The notes: generated by a model not told the origin, from the sequence alone. A stretch of 64,000 nucleotides of DNA from Daejeonella rubra (GCF_900103545.1 NZ_FNHH01000002.1:62001-126000); one strand, 5' to 3'; shown: positions 17,614-28,394, numbered from the stretch's first letter. Made by a program: numbers and translations.

Positions 17614-19716
17614 GTGAATATAAGAACCGACATATTGCTCCGAGTGTACATCGCCTTTGGCTTGATCGTGCTTTTGGCCTTTGCGGTACTTTTTAAATTA
17701 TTCCATGTCCAGTTTGCGGAAGGTGAAAAATGGAGAGCAATGGCCGACAGCCTTTCTACCCGTTTTGCTAATGTGGAAGCTGCCCGCGGAAATATCTATT
17801 CTATTGATGGCAGCCTGCTTGCTACTTCAGTGCCGGAGTACGAAGTCAGGATGGACATGCTTGCAGGAGGTATTGAAAAGGATGATGTTTTTTATGAAAA
17901 GGTCGATTCTCTTGCTGCCAAGCTATCCGTTTTTTTTGGCGATAAATCAAAAAAGCAATATTCAAGGATGCTTCGTGAGGCACGTGAAGATAAAGCACGT
18001 TACATGCTCCTCAAAAGGGACGTTACTCATCAGGAGTTAAAAGCGATCCGTAAGTTTCCAATTTTTAATCTTGGGCGTTATAAAGGGGGACTAATATCTG
18101 TTCAGCAAAATAAGCGGATCCTGCCATTCCAGTCCCTTGCAAAACGTACCATTGGCTATAAGAATAAAAATGTGCAGCCTGTTGGCCTGGAAGGTGCTTA
18201 TAGTGCTTATATAGACGGTGAAAGCGGTAAAAGAATGATGCAGCGTATTGCCGGCGGTGTTTGGATGCCTGTGAATCAGGATATTGAAATTGCCCCAAAA
18301 GAGGGTGCTGATATTATTTCCACCATCGATATCAATATGCAGGATGTTGCCCAAAGAGCATTGAAAAAGCAATTGATCACCAGCGATGCTGATCATGGTT
18401 GTGTGATCCTTATGGAAGTCGCAACGGGTGAAATTCGGGCGGTTGCAAACTTCAGTAAAGTTAGAACCGGTGAATACGAGGAACAGTTTAATTATGCGAT
18501 CGCTGCAAGTCAGGATCCGGGTTCAACCTTCAAACTAGCATCCTACCTTTCATTACTTGAAGATAATAAGGTTGATACAAATTCAATGGTAGCAACCGGC
18601 GATGGAACCTATCGTATTCCGGGTCATACCATTCGTGATTCTCATGGGGGTATCGGTACAGTTACCGTTAAAAAAGCCTTTGAGGAGTCTTCGAACGTGG
18701 CTATTGCCAAAATGATCAATGCCGCTTATCAGAATGATCAGGGAAAATTTTCAGAACACCTTTACGAATGGGGGCTCAACAAAAAGCTGATGCTACAGAT
18801 TCCCGGAGAGGGGCAGCCTGTCATAAAAAATCCTGAGAACAGGAGCTGGAATAAAAAACAAACCCTTCCGCAGATGGCTTATGGCTATGAAATGCAGATC
18901 ACGCCATTACAAATGCTTGCTTTTTATAATGCGGTTGCAAATGATGGAAGGTATATCGCTCCCATTTTCGTTCGTGAGATCAGGCGACTCGGAAATACTG
19001 TTGAACAGTTCAGGGCTCGTGTGATCAATGAAAAGATCGTTTCAGATAAAACTATTAAAAAGGCTCAAGCCCTTCTGGAAGGTGTTGTGACTGAAGGAAC
19101 AGGCAAAGGTATTGCTTCACCTTTATATCGGATTGCAGGAAAGACCGGTACAGCTCAGGTTGCTGATGCCAATAAGGGTTATCGCGTAGACAAAAAATAT
19201 CAGGCATCGTTTTGCGGATATTTCCCCGCTGATAATCCAAAATACTCCCTGATCGTGGTGGTTAATAATCCTCGTAAAGGAACCTATTATGCAGCTTCCG
19301 TTGCAGGTCCGGTTTTCCGTGAGATCGCCGACCGTGTTTATGCCAGTGATGTGAACATGTATGATGCATTGAAGGATCAGAAGTTTGCAGGAAACTTAAA
19401 AATGCCTGAGTCTAAAACTGGAGAGAAGAAAGCAACACAAAACGTTTATAAAGCATTCGGAATCAAGGCTTTATTTGCCGCAAATTCTGATTATGTGATG
19501 GTGGATACAAATAACGGAATTGCAAATAAGGAAGTAAAGCTCATTGAAGGTTCAGTTCCGGATGTGAGCGGGATGGGCTTAAAAGATGCATTGTATGTTT
19601 TGGGTAATTCTGGCTTGAAAACCCTGGTTCGCGGAAGCGGAAGAGTGGTTAAGCAGTCATTGCTTGCCGGAACACGGTTTGCAAAAGGTGAACCGATTAT
19701 TTTAGAACTTGAATGA
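17614..19716 (+). CDS. ftsI: Division-specific penicillin-binding protein (PBP3-type transpeptidase)
   Basis: Septal peptidoglycan transpeptidase working with FtsW. One N-terminal membrane anchor (about residues 10-30) precedes the pedestal domain. The transpeptidase has S304-T-F-K307 (SxxK), S359-S-N361 (SxN) and K510-T-G (KTGTAQ). A C-terminal PASTA domain starts about residue 645 (VPDVSGMGLKDALYVLGNSGLK). The 700-residue length fits. The start is GTG at 17614, embedded at the end of a low-complexity repeat, with no ribosome binding site. Its stop overlaps the murE start. Confidence 0.96.
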   Translation: MNIRTDILLRVYIAFGLIVLLAFAVLFKLFHVQFAEGEKWRAMADSLSTRFANVEAARGNIYSIDGSLLATSVPEYEVRMDMLAGGIEKDDVFYEKVDSLAAKLSVFFGDKSKKQYSRMLREAREDKARYMLLKRDVTHQELKAIRKFPIFNLGRYKGGLISVQQNKRILPFQSLAKRTIGYKNKNVQPVGLEGAYSAYIDGESGKRMMQRIAGGVWMPVNQDIEIAPKEGADIISTIDINMQDVAQRALKKQLITSDADHGCVILMEVATGEIRAVANFSKVRTGEYEEQFNYAIAASQDPGSTFKLASYLSLLEDNKVDTNSMVATGDGTYRIPGHTIRDSHGGIGTVTVKKAFEESSNVAIAKMINAAYQNDQGKFSEHLYEWGLNKKLMLQIPGEGQPVIKNPENRSWNKKQTLPQMAYGYEMQITPLQMLAFYNAVANDGRYIAPIFVREIRRLGNTVEQFRARVINEKIVSDKTIKKAQALLEGVVTEGTGKGIASPLYRIAGKTGTAQVADANKGYRVDKKYQASFCGYFPADNPKYSLIVVVNNPRKGTYYAASVAGPVFREIADRVYASDVNMYDALKDQKFAGNLKMPESKTGEKKATQNVYKAFGIKALFAANSDYVMVDTNNGIANKEVKLIEGSVPDVSGMGLKDALYVLGNSGLKTLVRGSGRVVKQSLLAGTRFAKGEPIILELE

Positions 19717-21176
19717 TGAACATACTCAAGGACTTGTTGTATGGAGTATCCCTTAAAAAGGTAATTGGCTCTACTGAATTGGAGGTTGAGGCTATATGCT
19801 TTGATTCCAGGAAGGCAGCACCTGGTGTATTGTTTGTTGCTGTTCGTGGCACAGAATCTGACGGACATGCCTTTATCGAAAAAGCGATAGATCTTGGGGC
19901 TGCAGCCATTCTGTGTGAAGAGCTTCCTTTAAATATCAGGGAGAATATTAGTTATTTCCTGGTTGAGAATTCAGCAAAGGCTTTAGGTATCATCGCATCC
20001 AATTTTTACAATAAGCCTTCAGCAAAACTAAAATTGGTAGGGGTTACGGGTACCAATGGAAAAACAACCATTGCTACTCTTCTTTTTCAATTGTTCCGGG
20101 ATCTGGGTTATAAAACTGGATTGCTTTCAACAGTTCAGAATCAGATAAATGATCTGATCATTCCTGCAACTCATACCACTCCTGATCCGGTAGCATTAAA
20201 CCGTCTCTTAAGTGATATGGTGGAAAGTGGATGCGATTATTGCTTCATGGAAGTTAGTTCGCATGCTGTTGCACAATCAAGAACTGAAGGACTTGAATTT
20301 GCAGGTGGAATATTTACCAATCTGACGCATGATCATCTTGATTTCCATAAAACATTCGATTCCTATTTAAAGGCTAAAAAAGGATTTTTTGACAGACTTG
20401 ATAATAAAGCATTTGCACTGACCAATGTGGATGATAAAAACGGGATGGTGATGCTTCAGAATACTAAGGCGCATAAAAAAACCTACGGACTGAAGAATAT
20501 TGCTGATTTTAAAGCAAAGATCATCGAAAACCATTTCAGTGGTTTACTGCTGAATATTGAGAATGAAGAGGTCTGGTTTAAAATGGTCGGCAGTTTCAAT
20601 GCCTATAATTTACTTGCTGTTTATGCCGCAGCACTTTTGCTTGAACAAGACAGATTAAAGGTATTGACCTCTCTCAGTCGCTTAAGTGGTGCTGAAGGAA
20701 GGTTCGATTATATGATATCACCTTCTGGTATCATAGGTATTGTTGACTATGCGCATACACCGGATGCGGTTCAGAATGTGTTAAGCACTATTCAGGATAT
20801 CCGCAAAGGTACTGAGCAGGTTATTACGGTCATTGGTTGCGGTGGCGACAGAGATAAAACAAAGCGTCCTATTATGGCACAGGTGGCCTGCGATTGGAGT
20901 AATAAAGTAATTCTTACCTCTGATAATCCACGAACTGAAGTCCCTGAGCAGATAATCAGAGATATGGAGGCAGGAGTAATGCCCCAGAATAAGAGAAAAG
21001 CACTTTCTATTACCGACAGAAAAGAAGCGATCCGGACAGCTTGCCATCTGGCAAAACCAGGCGATATCATTGTGGTGGCTGGTAAAGGGCATGAAAAATA
21101 TCAGGATATCGGAGGCGTTAAGCTTCCATTTGATGATAAAGAAATATTAACTGAATTTTTAAATCTGGTAAGCTAA
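19713..21176 (+). CDS. murE: UDP-MurNAc-L-Ala-D-Glu ligase (diaminopimelate-adding)
   Basis: Cytosolic ATP-dependent ligase adding the third stem-peptide residue. The P-loop is [15 protein letters not shown] (about residues 108-122). Downstream are [23 protein letters not shown], and [24 protein letters not shown] contains the DNPR signature that selects meso-diaminopimelate rather than lysine. ATG-ATG at 19713 and 19716 offers two starts overlapping the ftsI stop. The mraY start overlaps its stop by one base, so translation is probably coupled. Confidence 0.96.
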   Translation: MMNILKDLLYGVSLKKVIGSTELEVEAICFDSRKAAPGVLFVAVRGTESDGHAFIEKAIDLGAAAILCEELPLNIRENISYFLVENSAKALGIIASNFYNKPSAKLKLVGVTGTNGKTTIATLLFQLFRDLGYKTGLLSTVQNQINDLIIPATHTTPDPVALNRLLSDMVESGCDYCFMEVSSHAVAQSRTEGLEFAGGIFTNLTHDHLDFHKTFDSYLKAKKGFFDRLDNKAFALTNVDDKNGMVMLQNTKAHKKTYGLKNIADFKAKIIENHFSGLLLNIENEEVWFKMVGSFNAYNLLAVYAAALLLEQDRLKVLTSLSRLSGAEGRFDYMISPSGIIGIVDYAHTPDAVQNVLSTIQDIRKGTEQVITVIGCGGDRDKTKRPIMAQVACDWSNKVILTSDNPRTEVPEQIIRDMEAGVMPQNKRKALSITDRKEAIRTACHLAKPGDIIVVAGKGHEKYQDIGGVKLPFDDKEILTEFLNLVS

Positions 21177-22417
21177 TGTTGTACTACTTATTTACCTGGC
21201 TTGATAAGCAATATGATATTCCCGGAGCAGGGTTGTTCCAGTTTATATCATTCCGTACCGGCATGGCTGTGATCTTATCACTCATTCTGACTACCGTTTA
21301 TGGCAGCCGTCTGATCAGGATATTGCGTGCCAAACAAGTTGGGGAGTCAGTAAGGAACCTTGGTTTGGAAGGCCAGATGCAGAAACAAGGAACTCCAACA
21401 ATGGGTGGCTTGATCATTCTTCTTGGGATTCTGGCGCCAACCCTTTTGCTGGCCCGTATTGATAATATTTATATAATTCTAATGCTTATTACCACAGTTT
21501 GGATGGGGGCTATAGGATTTGTTGATGATTATATCAAGGTATTTAAAAAAGATAAAGAAGGCCTCGCCGGTCGTTTTAAGATCATGGGCCAGGTTGGATT
21601 AGCCCTGATCATTGGCTGGACTATGTATTTTCATCCGGATATTGTTGTAAGAGAGCAGGTTATATTGCCTGCGAAAGTACAGGCTCCACTGGATGTTCAT
21701 AAACGTGGTGAGCAATATTATTATACTCAGGACATTAAGTCAACCATTACCAATGTGCCTTTTTATAAGGATAATGAGTTTGACTATGCCAAGGTACTTA
21801 CTGTTTTTGGCGATCAATATGAGAAGTATTCATTAGTTGTTTTCCTGCTGTTTGTTATCGTTATTGTCACAGCGGTTTCAAATGGTGCAAATCTCACGGA
21901 TGGCATCGATGGATTAGCAACAGGCACATCGGCTATAATTGGTATTACGCTGGCCATACTGGCTTATGTTTCGGGAAATACCATTTTCGCCGATTACCTC
22001 AATATTATGTACATCCCCTATTCAGGAGAGCTGGTGATCTTTGCTGGTGCCTTTGTAGGAGCTTGTGTAGGATTTTTATGGTATAACTCTTATCCTGCCC
22101 AGGTATTTATGGGAGATACCGGTAGCCTCGCTATCGGTGGGATCATCGCTGCTTTTGCGATCATGATCAGGAAGGAACTCCTTATCCCTGTGCTATGCGG
22201 AGTATTCCTGGTTGAGAATCTTTCGGTGATCATGCAGGTCTCTTATTTTAAATACACAAAAAAGAAGTTCGGAGAAGGACGCCGTATTTTTCTGATGTCG
22301 CCACTGCACCATCATTATCAGAAAAAAGGATATCATGAGGCCAAGATCGTAACCCGGTTCTGGATCGTTGGAATTATGCTGGCTATTTTAACCATTGTGA
22401 CTTTAAAGCTAAGGTAA
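21176..22417 (+). CDS. mraY: Phospho-MurNAc-pentapeptide transferase
   Basis: Polytopic inner-membrane enzyme making lipid I. Ten hydrophobic helices are visible, with [44 protein letters not shown] and [12 protein letters not shown], all MraY signatures. A segment of about 60 residues with many charged and aromatic positions (from [13 protein letters not shown] to [13 protein letters not shown] sequence, about residues 155-205) sits before the fifth helix and makes it 413 residues, longer than the 360 typical of Proteobacteria. TAATG overlaps exist at both ends (murE stop, murD start). Confidence 0.96.
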   Translation: MLYYLFTWLDKQYDIPGAGLFQFISFRTGMAVILSLILTTVYGSRLIRILRAKQVGESVRNLGLEGQMQKQGTPTMGGLIILLGILAPTLLLARIDNIYIILMLITTVWMGAIGFVDDYIKVFKKDKEGLAGRFKIMGQVGLALIIGWTMYFHPDIVVREQVILPAKVQAPLDVHKRGEQYYYTQDIKSTITNVPFYKDNEFDYAKVLTVFGDQYEKYSLVVFLLFVIVIVTAVSNGANLTDGIDGLATGTSAIIGITLAILAYVSGNTIFADYLNIMYIPYSGELVIFAGAFVGACVGFLWYNSYPAQVFMGDTGSLAIGGIIAAFAIMIRKELLIPVLCGVFLVENLSVIMQVSYFKYTKKKFGEGRRIFLMSPLHHHYQKKGYHEAKIVTRFWIVGIMLAILTIVTLKLR

Positions 22418-23769
22418 TGGGCGAAAAGAGATATATAGTTATTCTTGGAGCCGGCGAAAGCGGAGTTGGTGCAGCCTTATTGGCGCAGAAGGAAGGTTTT
22501 GAAGTGTTCGTTTCAGATTTTGGTCCTATTGCGGATCACTATAAGAAAGACCTGGAGAATGCTGCTATCTCATTTGAAGAAAATGGCCATTCTGAAGAAC
22601 GTATTTTAAAAGCCTCCGAGGTTGTAAAGAGTCCGGGAATTCCTGATAAGGCACCGATCATTAAGAAATTGACAGAAAAGAACATTCCAATTCTATCTGA
22701 AATCGAGTTTGCAGGGCGTTACTCCAATGCAAAGATGATCTGTATTACGGGTTCCAACGGAAAGTCGACAACTACAATGCTGACCTACCATATCCTGAAG
22801 AACGCAGGGCTGAATATAGGCCTTGCCGGGAATATTGGCAAGAGCTTTGCACGGCAGGTAGCATTCGAAAATTTTGATTTCTATGTTTTGGAGATCAGCA
22901 GCTTTATGCTTGATAATATGTATCAGTTCAGGGCTGATATTGCTGTATTACTGAATATTACACCTGATCATTTAGACAGGTACGACTATAAAATGGAGAA
23001 TTATGCTGATTCCAAATTCAGGATCATTCAAAATCAAAAGCCGGGAGATGTATTTATTTATTGTGCCGATGATGCGGAAATTCAGAAGGGACTTTTAAAA
23101 CATCAGATCAACGCCGATACCTATCCGTTTTCCATTGAGAAAGCTCTTGATAATGGAGCCTATTTGCAGGATGACCAGATCATAATTAACCTACACCACA
23201 AAAACCAAGAATCATTTACTATGTCAATTAAAGATCTAGCTCTTCAGGGCAAGCACAACATTTACAATTCTATGGCTTCGGGCATAGTTGCAAAAGTGCT
23301 TGAATTAAGAAATGAAACCATTCGCGAGAGCATGGGAAGTTTTACAAACATTGAGCACAGGCTTGAACATGTGGCTCGTATCTCCGGAATTGATTTTATC
23401 AATGATTCTAAGGCTACTAATGTGAATTCTACCTGGTATGCGCTTGAAAGTATGCCGGGAGAAGTTGTTCTTATCCTTGGTGGGGTGGATAAAGGCAATG
23501 ATTATGACATGCTTAAAGATCTGGTAAAATCGAAAGTGAAAGCTATTGTCTGTCTTGGTAAGGATAATAAGCGAATTCATGAAGCATTTGAAGATGATGT
23601 GGAAGTGATCGTAAATACATTTTCAGCAAACGAGGCGGTACAGATCGCCTATCATTTAGCGACAAAAGGAAATACGGTACTCTTATCGCCTGCCTGTGCA
23701 AGTTTCGACCTGTTTAAAAATTATGAAGACAGGGGAAACCAGTTTAAGAAGGCTGTAAAAGAGCTTTAA
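22417..23769 (+). CDS. murD: UDP-MurNAc-L-alanine:D-glutamate ligase
   Basis: Cytosolic Mur ligase adding D-Glu. The N-terminal Rossmann domain starts YIVILGAGESGVGAALLA. The ATP loop is CITGSNGKSTTTML (about residues 110-122), followed by LEISSFML, NITPDHLDRYD and the C-terminal NDSKATNVNSTWYALE and LLSPACASFDLFKNYEDRG. At 450 residues it has the usual size. Its start overlaps the mraY stop by one base. An 87-nt gap with low-complexity repeats separates it from ftsW. Confidence 0.96.
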   Translation: MGEKRYIVILGAGESGVGAALLAQKEGFEVFVSDFGPIADHYKKDLENAAISFEENGHSEERILKASEVVKSPGIPDKAPIIKKLTEKNIPILSEIEFAGRYSNAKMICITGSNGKSTTTMLTYHILKNAGLNIGLAGNIGKSFARQVAFENFDFYVLEISSFMLDNMYQFRADIAVLLNITPDHLDRYDYKMENYADSKFRIIQNQKPGDVFIYCADDAEIQKGLLKHQINADTYPFSIEKALDNGAYLQDDQIIINLHHKNQESFTMSIKDLALQGKHNIYNSMASGIVAKVLELRNETIRESMGSFTNIEHRLEHVARISGIDFINDSKATNVNSTWYALESMPGEVVLILGGVDKGNDYDMLKDLVKSKVKAIVCLGKDNKRIHEAFEDDVEVIVNTFSANEAVQIAYHLATKGNTVLLSPACASFDLFKNYEDRGNQFKKAVKEL

Positions 23770-23794
23770 TAACGGAAAGTGGAGTATGTTAGTG

Positions 23795-23856
23795 TTTACT
23801 AACCAACTAACCAACTAATAACAGACAACAGACAACTGATAACAGACAACTAAATA
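23795..23856. repeat. Low-complexity repeat insert between murD and ftsW
   Basis: Words of ACTAACCAACTAACCAACTA followed by ATAACAGACAACAGACAACT run to the ftsW start codon. The same two word types, in swapped order, occur before ftsI. Confidence 0.85.
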
Positions 23857-25020
23857 ATGGAAAGACTAATAAGCAAAACAAAGGGAGATCGCTGGATCTG
23901 GCTCATTGTGATCTTACTATCAGTATGGTCGCTTTTGGCTGTATACAGTGCTACCGGAACTCTTGCCTATAAAAAAGGAGTTGCCAGCGAGCAGTTTCTG
24001 ATCAAGCACCTTGTTATGATCATAGGAGGTATTGCTTTAATGTACTTTTCTCATCTTCTGGATTACCGGTACTATGCGGGTATCAGCAAAATTTTGATGG
24101 TTATTACTATTCCTCTTTTAGCATATACCTTACTTTTCGGAGCTAACGTGAATGAGGCAAGTCGCTGGGTTACAATTCCGATCATCAATCAAACTTTCCA
24201 AACCTCGGATCTTGCCAAACTTGCCCTGATCACCTTTTTGGCAAGGAGCCTGAGCAGGAAACAGGAAAATATTAAGGATGTTAAAAAGGCATTCCTCCCT
24301 ATCATGGGTTCGGTTTGCGGGGTGTTTGTATTGATTGCATTGGCTAATCTTTCAACTGCCTTAATGTTATTTGGTGTGAGTATCCTTCTGCTGATCATTG
24401 GCCGGATAAGTATTAAGCAGATATCGATTGTATGTCTCGCCGGACTCATTCTGTTGAGTGGAGTAATGCTGCTTGGTCCGCGGCGTAAAACCTATATCTC
24501 AAGGATCGAAACATTTTTGCATCCTGAAAAGGCTAACCCTGATAAGTCGTTCCAGGCAAATCAGGCTAAAATTGCCATTGCAACAGGTGGAGTATTTGGG
24601 AAAGGTCCCGGAAACAGTACTCAAAGAAATTATTTGCCTCACCCATATTCAGATTTTGTGTTCGCACTGATTATTGAAGAATATGGCATGATTGGTGGCG
24701 TTGGGCTAGTACTTCTGTATCTGGTATTTCTTTATCGATGCGTTTTGATTGTGACGCAAAGCCCCAAGGCGTTTGGGGCATTGCTGGCAGCAGGATTAAG
24801 TTTTAGCTTAACCATTCAAGCCTTTGCCAATATGGCCGTGGCTGTTGGATTGGGGCCGGTAACCGGTGTTCCGCTTCCCCTGGTGAGTATGGGTGGAACT
24901 TCAATCCTGTTTACAAGTGTAGCCTTCGGGATCATACTTAGTGTTAGCAGAGATAATGATGAAAAGAAGGAAAAAAGTCAGGAAAAGGTGATTGTTGGTG
25001 AGATATCGGCATTGGCTTAG
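23857..25020 (+). CDS. ftsW: SEDS-family septal glycosyltransferase FtsW
   Basis: Inner-membrane SEDS protein polymerising septal peptidoglycan with FtsI. About ten hydrophobic helices are seen. RWVTIP, FQTSDLAKLALI and GKGPGNSTQRNYLPHPYSDFVFALIIEEYG are SEDS signatures; the last holds the conserved aspartate loop. The C-terminal GLGPVTGVPLPLVSMGGTSIL follows. A hydrophilic tail (DNDEKKEKSQEK) faces the cytoplasm. It lies between murD and murG in cluster order. Confidence 0.96.
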   Translation: MERLISKTKGDRWIWLIVILLSVWSLLAVYSATGTLAYKKGVASEQFLIKHLVMIIGGIALMYFSHLLDYRYYAGISKILMVITIPLLAYTLLFGANVNEASRWVTIPIINQTFQTSDLAKLALITFLARSLSRKQENIKDVKKAFLPIMGSVCGVFVLIALANLSTALMLFGVSILLLIIGRISIKQISIVCLAGLILLSGVMLLGPRRKTYISRIETFLHPEKANPDKSFQANQAKIAIATGGVFGKGPGNSTQRNYLPHPYSDFVFALIIEEYGMIGGVGLVLLYLVFLYRCVLIVTQSPKAFGALLAAGLSFSLTIQAFANMAVAVGLGPVTGVPLPLVSMGGTSILFTSVAFGIILSVSRDNDEKKEKSQEKVIVGEISALA

Positions 25021-25065
25021 TAAACTTTATAAAAAGGGTATTAAAACCTGTGTAATAAATATAAA

Positions 25066-26163
25066 ATGGCAAAAAGAGTAATCATAAGCGGAGGCGGCAC
25101 TGGCGGGCATATTTTCCCGGCTATTGCAATTGCTAATGCATTGAAAAAGATCGACCCGGAAACGGAGATCCTTTTTGTCGGTGCCAATGGACGAATGGAG
25201 ATGGAAAAAGTTCCGGCGGCTGGTTATAAAATAATTGGTTTAGATATTCAGGGATTTCAGCGTGGTTCTCTTTTAAAGAATGTACTGCTGCCATTCAAGC
25301 TTTTCAGTAGTGTATTAAAAGCCAGAGAAATCATTAAGGATTTTAAGCCCGATGTAGCAGTAGGGGTTGGTGGTTATGCATCAGGACCATTGTTATATGC
25401 AGCCTCTCAGATGAAGATTCCCTATCTGATTCAGGAGCAGAACTCTTTTGCAGGTATCACAAACAAATGGCTTGGTAAGGGTGCTTCAGTGATCTGTGTG
25501 GCTTTTGCAGGAATGGATAAGTTCTTTCCTAAAGACAAGATACTGATCACCGGGAATCCGATAAGGAAGGAAGCTGTCGATATTGAAAATAAACGATTTG
25601 CTGCGGCTGAACTTTTAAGCCTGTCACCTCTTAAGAAAACGATTCTCGTGACCGGAGGCAGTCTTGGTTCAGGTACTTTGAATAAAAGCGTGCTTGCCGG
25701 CATGGATAAGATCATCGCGGCAGATGTGCAGTTGATATGGCAAACTGGTAAATATTATTATAAGTCAGTCACAGAACAATTGGCAGGAAAAGAACATCCC
25801 AATATTAAAGTGCTTGAATTTTTACATCGAATGGATCTGGCCTATGCGGCATGTGACCTGGTGATCTCAAGGGCAGGTGCCGGAACAATTGCTGAATTAT
25901 GCGCAGTGAAGAAACCGGTCATCCTGGTTCCATCACCAAATGTGGCAGAAGATCATCAGACAAAGAATGCACTGGCACTGGTTGAGAAAGATGCTGCCAT
26001 CCTTGTTGGAGATAATATGGCAGAACTTGAGCTGCTTGATATTGCGCTGCTTCTGATTGAAAACAAGAATAAGTGTAAGGAATTGGCTGATAACATAGGT
26101 AAAATGGAATTGCCTGATGCAGACAAAATTATAGCGGAAGAAGTATTGAAATTAGCAAAATAG
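25066..26163 (+). CDS. murG: UDP-GlcNAc:lipid I N-acetylglucosaminyltransferase
   Basis: Peripheral membrane glycosyltransferase (GT28) making lipid II. The N-terminal IISGGGTGGHIFPAIAIANAL is the MurG glycine loop. VGVGGYASGPLLYAA and the C-domain VISRAGAGTIAELCAVKKPVILVPSPNVAEDHQTKNA bind the donor. At 365 residues it is standard. It follows ftsW after 45 nt and precedes murC by 12 nt. Confidence 0.96.
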   Translation: MAKRVIISGGGTGGHIFPAIAIANALKKIDPETEILFVGANGRMEMEKVPAAGYKIIGLDIQGFQRGSLLKNVLLPFKLFSSVLKAREIIKDFKPDVAVGVGGYASGPLLYAASQMKIPYLIQEQNSFAGITNKWLGKGASVICVAFAGMDKFFPKDKILITGNPIRKEAVDIENKRFAAAELLSLSPLKKTILVTGGSLGSGTLNKSVLAGMDKIIAADVQLIWQTGKYYYKSVTEQLAGKEHPNIKVLEFLHRMDLAYAACDLVISRAGAGTIAELCAVKKPVILVPSPNVAEDHQTKNALALVEKDAAILVGDNMAELELLDIALLLIENKNKCKELADNIGKMELPDADKIIAEEVLKLAK

Positions 26164-26175
26164 ATAGCTTATACT

Positions 26176-27531
26176 ATGGAACTGGAGAATATACAGAGGG
26201 TTTATTTAGTAGGTATCGGTGGAATCGGTATGAGTGGCCTTGCACGATATTTTAAAAAGCGTGGATGTGTGGTTTGCGGGTATGATAAAACGGGTACTCC
26301 ACTTACAGAGAAGTTAATGAATGAAGGTATTCCAGTTGTTTTTCTGGATGATGAAGATAATATTAAAGTTAGTTTCCAGGAAAAGGACCCCAATACATTG
26401 ATTATTTATACACCAGCTATACCTTCAAATTCCAGGATTCTGAATTATTTCAAGAATGGTGGATTCACCATGAAGAAGCGGTCAGAAGTGCTGGGTATTA
26501 TCAGTAAGGGTATGTATACCATTGCCGTGGCAGGTACTCATGGCAAAACCACTACTTCCAGTATCATTGCACATGTTCTTAAGGATAGCGGATACGATTG
26601 TTCTGCCTTTCTTGGCGGAATTGCATCCAATTATAACTCAAATGTACTCTTCGGAGAAAATAATACTATGGTAGTTGAAGCGGATGAATATGACCGCTCT
26701 TTCCTGACTCTTCATCCTGATATTGCTATTGTAACGTCTATGGATGCTGATCATCTGGATATCTACGGTGATAAATCACATCTGGTTGAATCGTTTAAGC
26801 AATTCACATCCCAGCTTAAAGAGGGTGGAAGGCTTATCTACAGGAAAGGACTAGACCTGAGTGGAGGAAAAACCTATTCCGCTAATGTCGTAGCTGATAT
26901 ACAAGCTGTGAATGTTCGTATTCAGGACGGTAGTTTCTACTTTGATTTTAAGAACGGTAACCTGGTCATTGAAAATATTCAGCTGGGCTTACCCGGACTT
27001 CACAATATTGAAAATGCTGTTGCTGCTATTGAAGTTGCCTTGCATTTAGGAATTGAAGCGGATAAGATCCGTAAGGCTCTGGCAAGTTTTTTGGGTGTAA
27101 AACGCAGGTTTGAATACGTAGTGAAGGATGCAAATCACGTTTATATTGATGATTATGCACATCATCCGGAAGAGTTAAGAGCCTGTATTAAAGCCGTGAA
27201 AAGTTTATACCCGGATAAAAAGCTGACAGCTATTTTTCAACCTCATTTATTTACCCGTACCAGAGATTTTGCGGATGGCTTTGCTGAGGTTCTGAGTATG
27301 ATCGATGACCTGGTCATGCTGGATATTTACCCGGCCAGAGAATTGCCTATTGAAGGAGTTACTTCGGCCATGATATTGGATAAAGTTAAGAATGAATCAA
27401 AGCAGAACCTGAGTAAACAGGATGCGATAGAATATATACGTGCCAATAAGCCTGAATTACTGTTAACAGTTGGTGCAGGAGATATTGACACATTGATAGA
27501 ACCTTTGAAAACAATACTTCAGAATGCTTAA
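26176..27531 (+). CDS. murC: UDP-N-acetylmuramate:L-alanine ligase
   Basis: First Mur ligase, joining L-Ala to UDP-MurNAc. The N-terminal VYLVGIGGIGMSGLARYF is the MurC glycine loop. The ATP loop is AVAGTHGKTTTSSIIAHVL (about residues 116-134). VVEADEYDRSFLTLHPDIAIVT and YIDDYAHHPEEL are typical. At 451 residues it is normal. It overlaps ftsQ by 8 nt. Confidence 0.96.
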   Translation: MELENIQRVYLVGIGGIGMSGLARYFKKRGCVVCGYDKTGTPLTEKLMNEGIPVVFLDDEDNIKVSFQEKDPNTLIIYTPAIPSNSRILNYFKNGGFTMKKRSEVLGIISKGMYTIAVAGTHGKTTTSSIIAHVLKDSGYDCSAFLGGIASNYNSNVLFGENNTMVVEADEYDRSFLTLHPDIAIVTSMDADHLDIYGDKSHLVESFKQFTSQLKEGGRLIYRKGLDLSGGKTYSANVVADIQAVNVRIQDGSFYFDFKNGNLVIENIQLGLPGLHNIENAVAAIEVALHLGIEADKIRKALASFLGVKRRFEYVVKDANHVYIDDYAHHPEELRACIKAVKSLYPDKKLTAIFQPHLFTRTRDFADGFAEVLSMIDDLVMLDIYPARELPIEGVTSAMILDKVKNESKQNLSKQDAIEYIRANKPELLLTVGAGDIDTLIEPLKTILQNA

Positions 27532-28384
27532 ACGAATTAACTGGAAGGGTATTTTATATGGTTTCCTCTGGCTTGTCAGCCTGAGTGGACTTGTCCTGTT
27601 AATGAGTTTTATTGAAGTAAAAAAGGGAGATCAGAAATGTAAGGATGTAAAAGTGATCCTTCCCGGGCGCTATAATTTTATTGAGCGCGATGAGGTTGAC
27701 AGGATCCTTTTGGAAGCAGGCGGCGCACTGGTTGGAAGGGATCTCAATGATATTAATATTCATAAACTGGAAAATACGCTTAAGAATAATCCATTTATTG
27801 AATTCGCCAAGGTTTACGCTGATATGGATGGTATTGTACATGTTCAGATAAGACAAAGAGAGCCTCTATTAAGGGTGATCAACATGGCTAATCTTCATTA
27901 TTATATCGATGGAAACGGACTGAAAATGCCGCTTTCTGAAAATTTTACAGCGAAGGTATTAGTGGCAAATGGTTTTATCGATGAAGACTTTTCAGGCAAG
28001 GTTGATACCCTAAGCTCTAAACTCGCAAAAGATCTGTATCGGATGGCCCTGTTTATTAAGGCAGATACGCTTTGGGATAATCAGATCGAGCAGGTCTTTG
28101 TGAATCTGAATGGAGACATTGAACTGGTACCGCGGGTTGGAGATCATAAGATCATTTTTGGAGATGCTGATTCATTACAGACCAAGTTCAGAAATCTGCT
28201 TGTATTTTATAAGAAGGCAATGCCAAAAGTGGGTTGGGATACCTACAAAACCATCAATCTGAAATATGCCAATCAGATAGTTTGTGAAAAGAACATCATC
28301 GATACAAATAAAATAACTACGGTAATCAGTCTGCCGCTTGCCGATAGTTTAAAATTAGAAAGTCAGGAATCAACAAAAAATTAA
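27524..28384 (+). CDS. ftsQ: FtsQ-type division protein
   Basis: A 286-residue bitopic protein. A short cytoplasmic N-terminus and one membrane helix (ILYGFLWLVSLSGLVLLMSFIEV, about residues 10-32) precede a POTRA-like region (ERDEVDRILLEAGGALVGRDLNDINIHKLENTLKNNPFIEFAKVYADMDGIVHVQIRQREPLLRV) and a beta-rich domain. Primary sequence is weakly conserved in this family, but position between murC and ftsA and the POTRA pattern support FtsQ. It scaffolds FtsL and FtsWI. Confidence 0.88.
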   Translation: MLKRINWKGILYGFLWLVSLSGLVLLMSFIEVKKGDQKCKDVKVILPGRYNFIERDEVDRILLEAGGALVGRDLNDINIHKLENTLKNNPFIEFAKVYADMDGIVHVQIRQREPLLRVINMANLHYYIDGNGLKMPLSENFTAKVLVANGFIDEDFSGKVDTLSSKLAKDLYRMALFIKADTLWDNQIEQVFVNLNGDIELVPRVGDHKIIFGDADSLQTKFRNLLVFYKKAMPKVGWDTYKTINLKYANQIVCEKNIIDTNKITTVISLPLADSLKLESQESTKN

Positions 28385-28394
28385 TAATAAGCAT

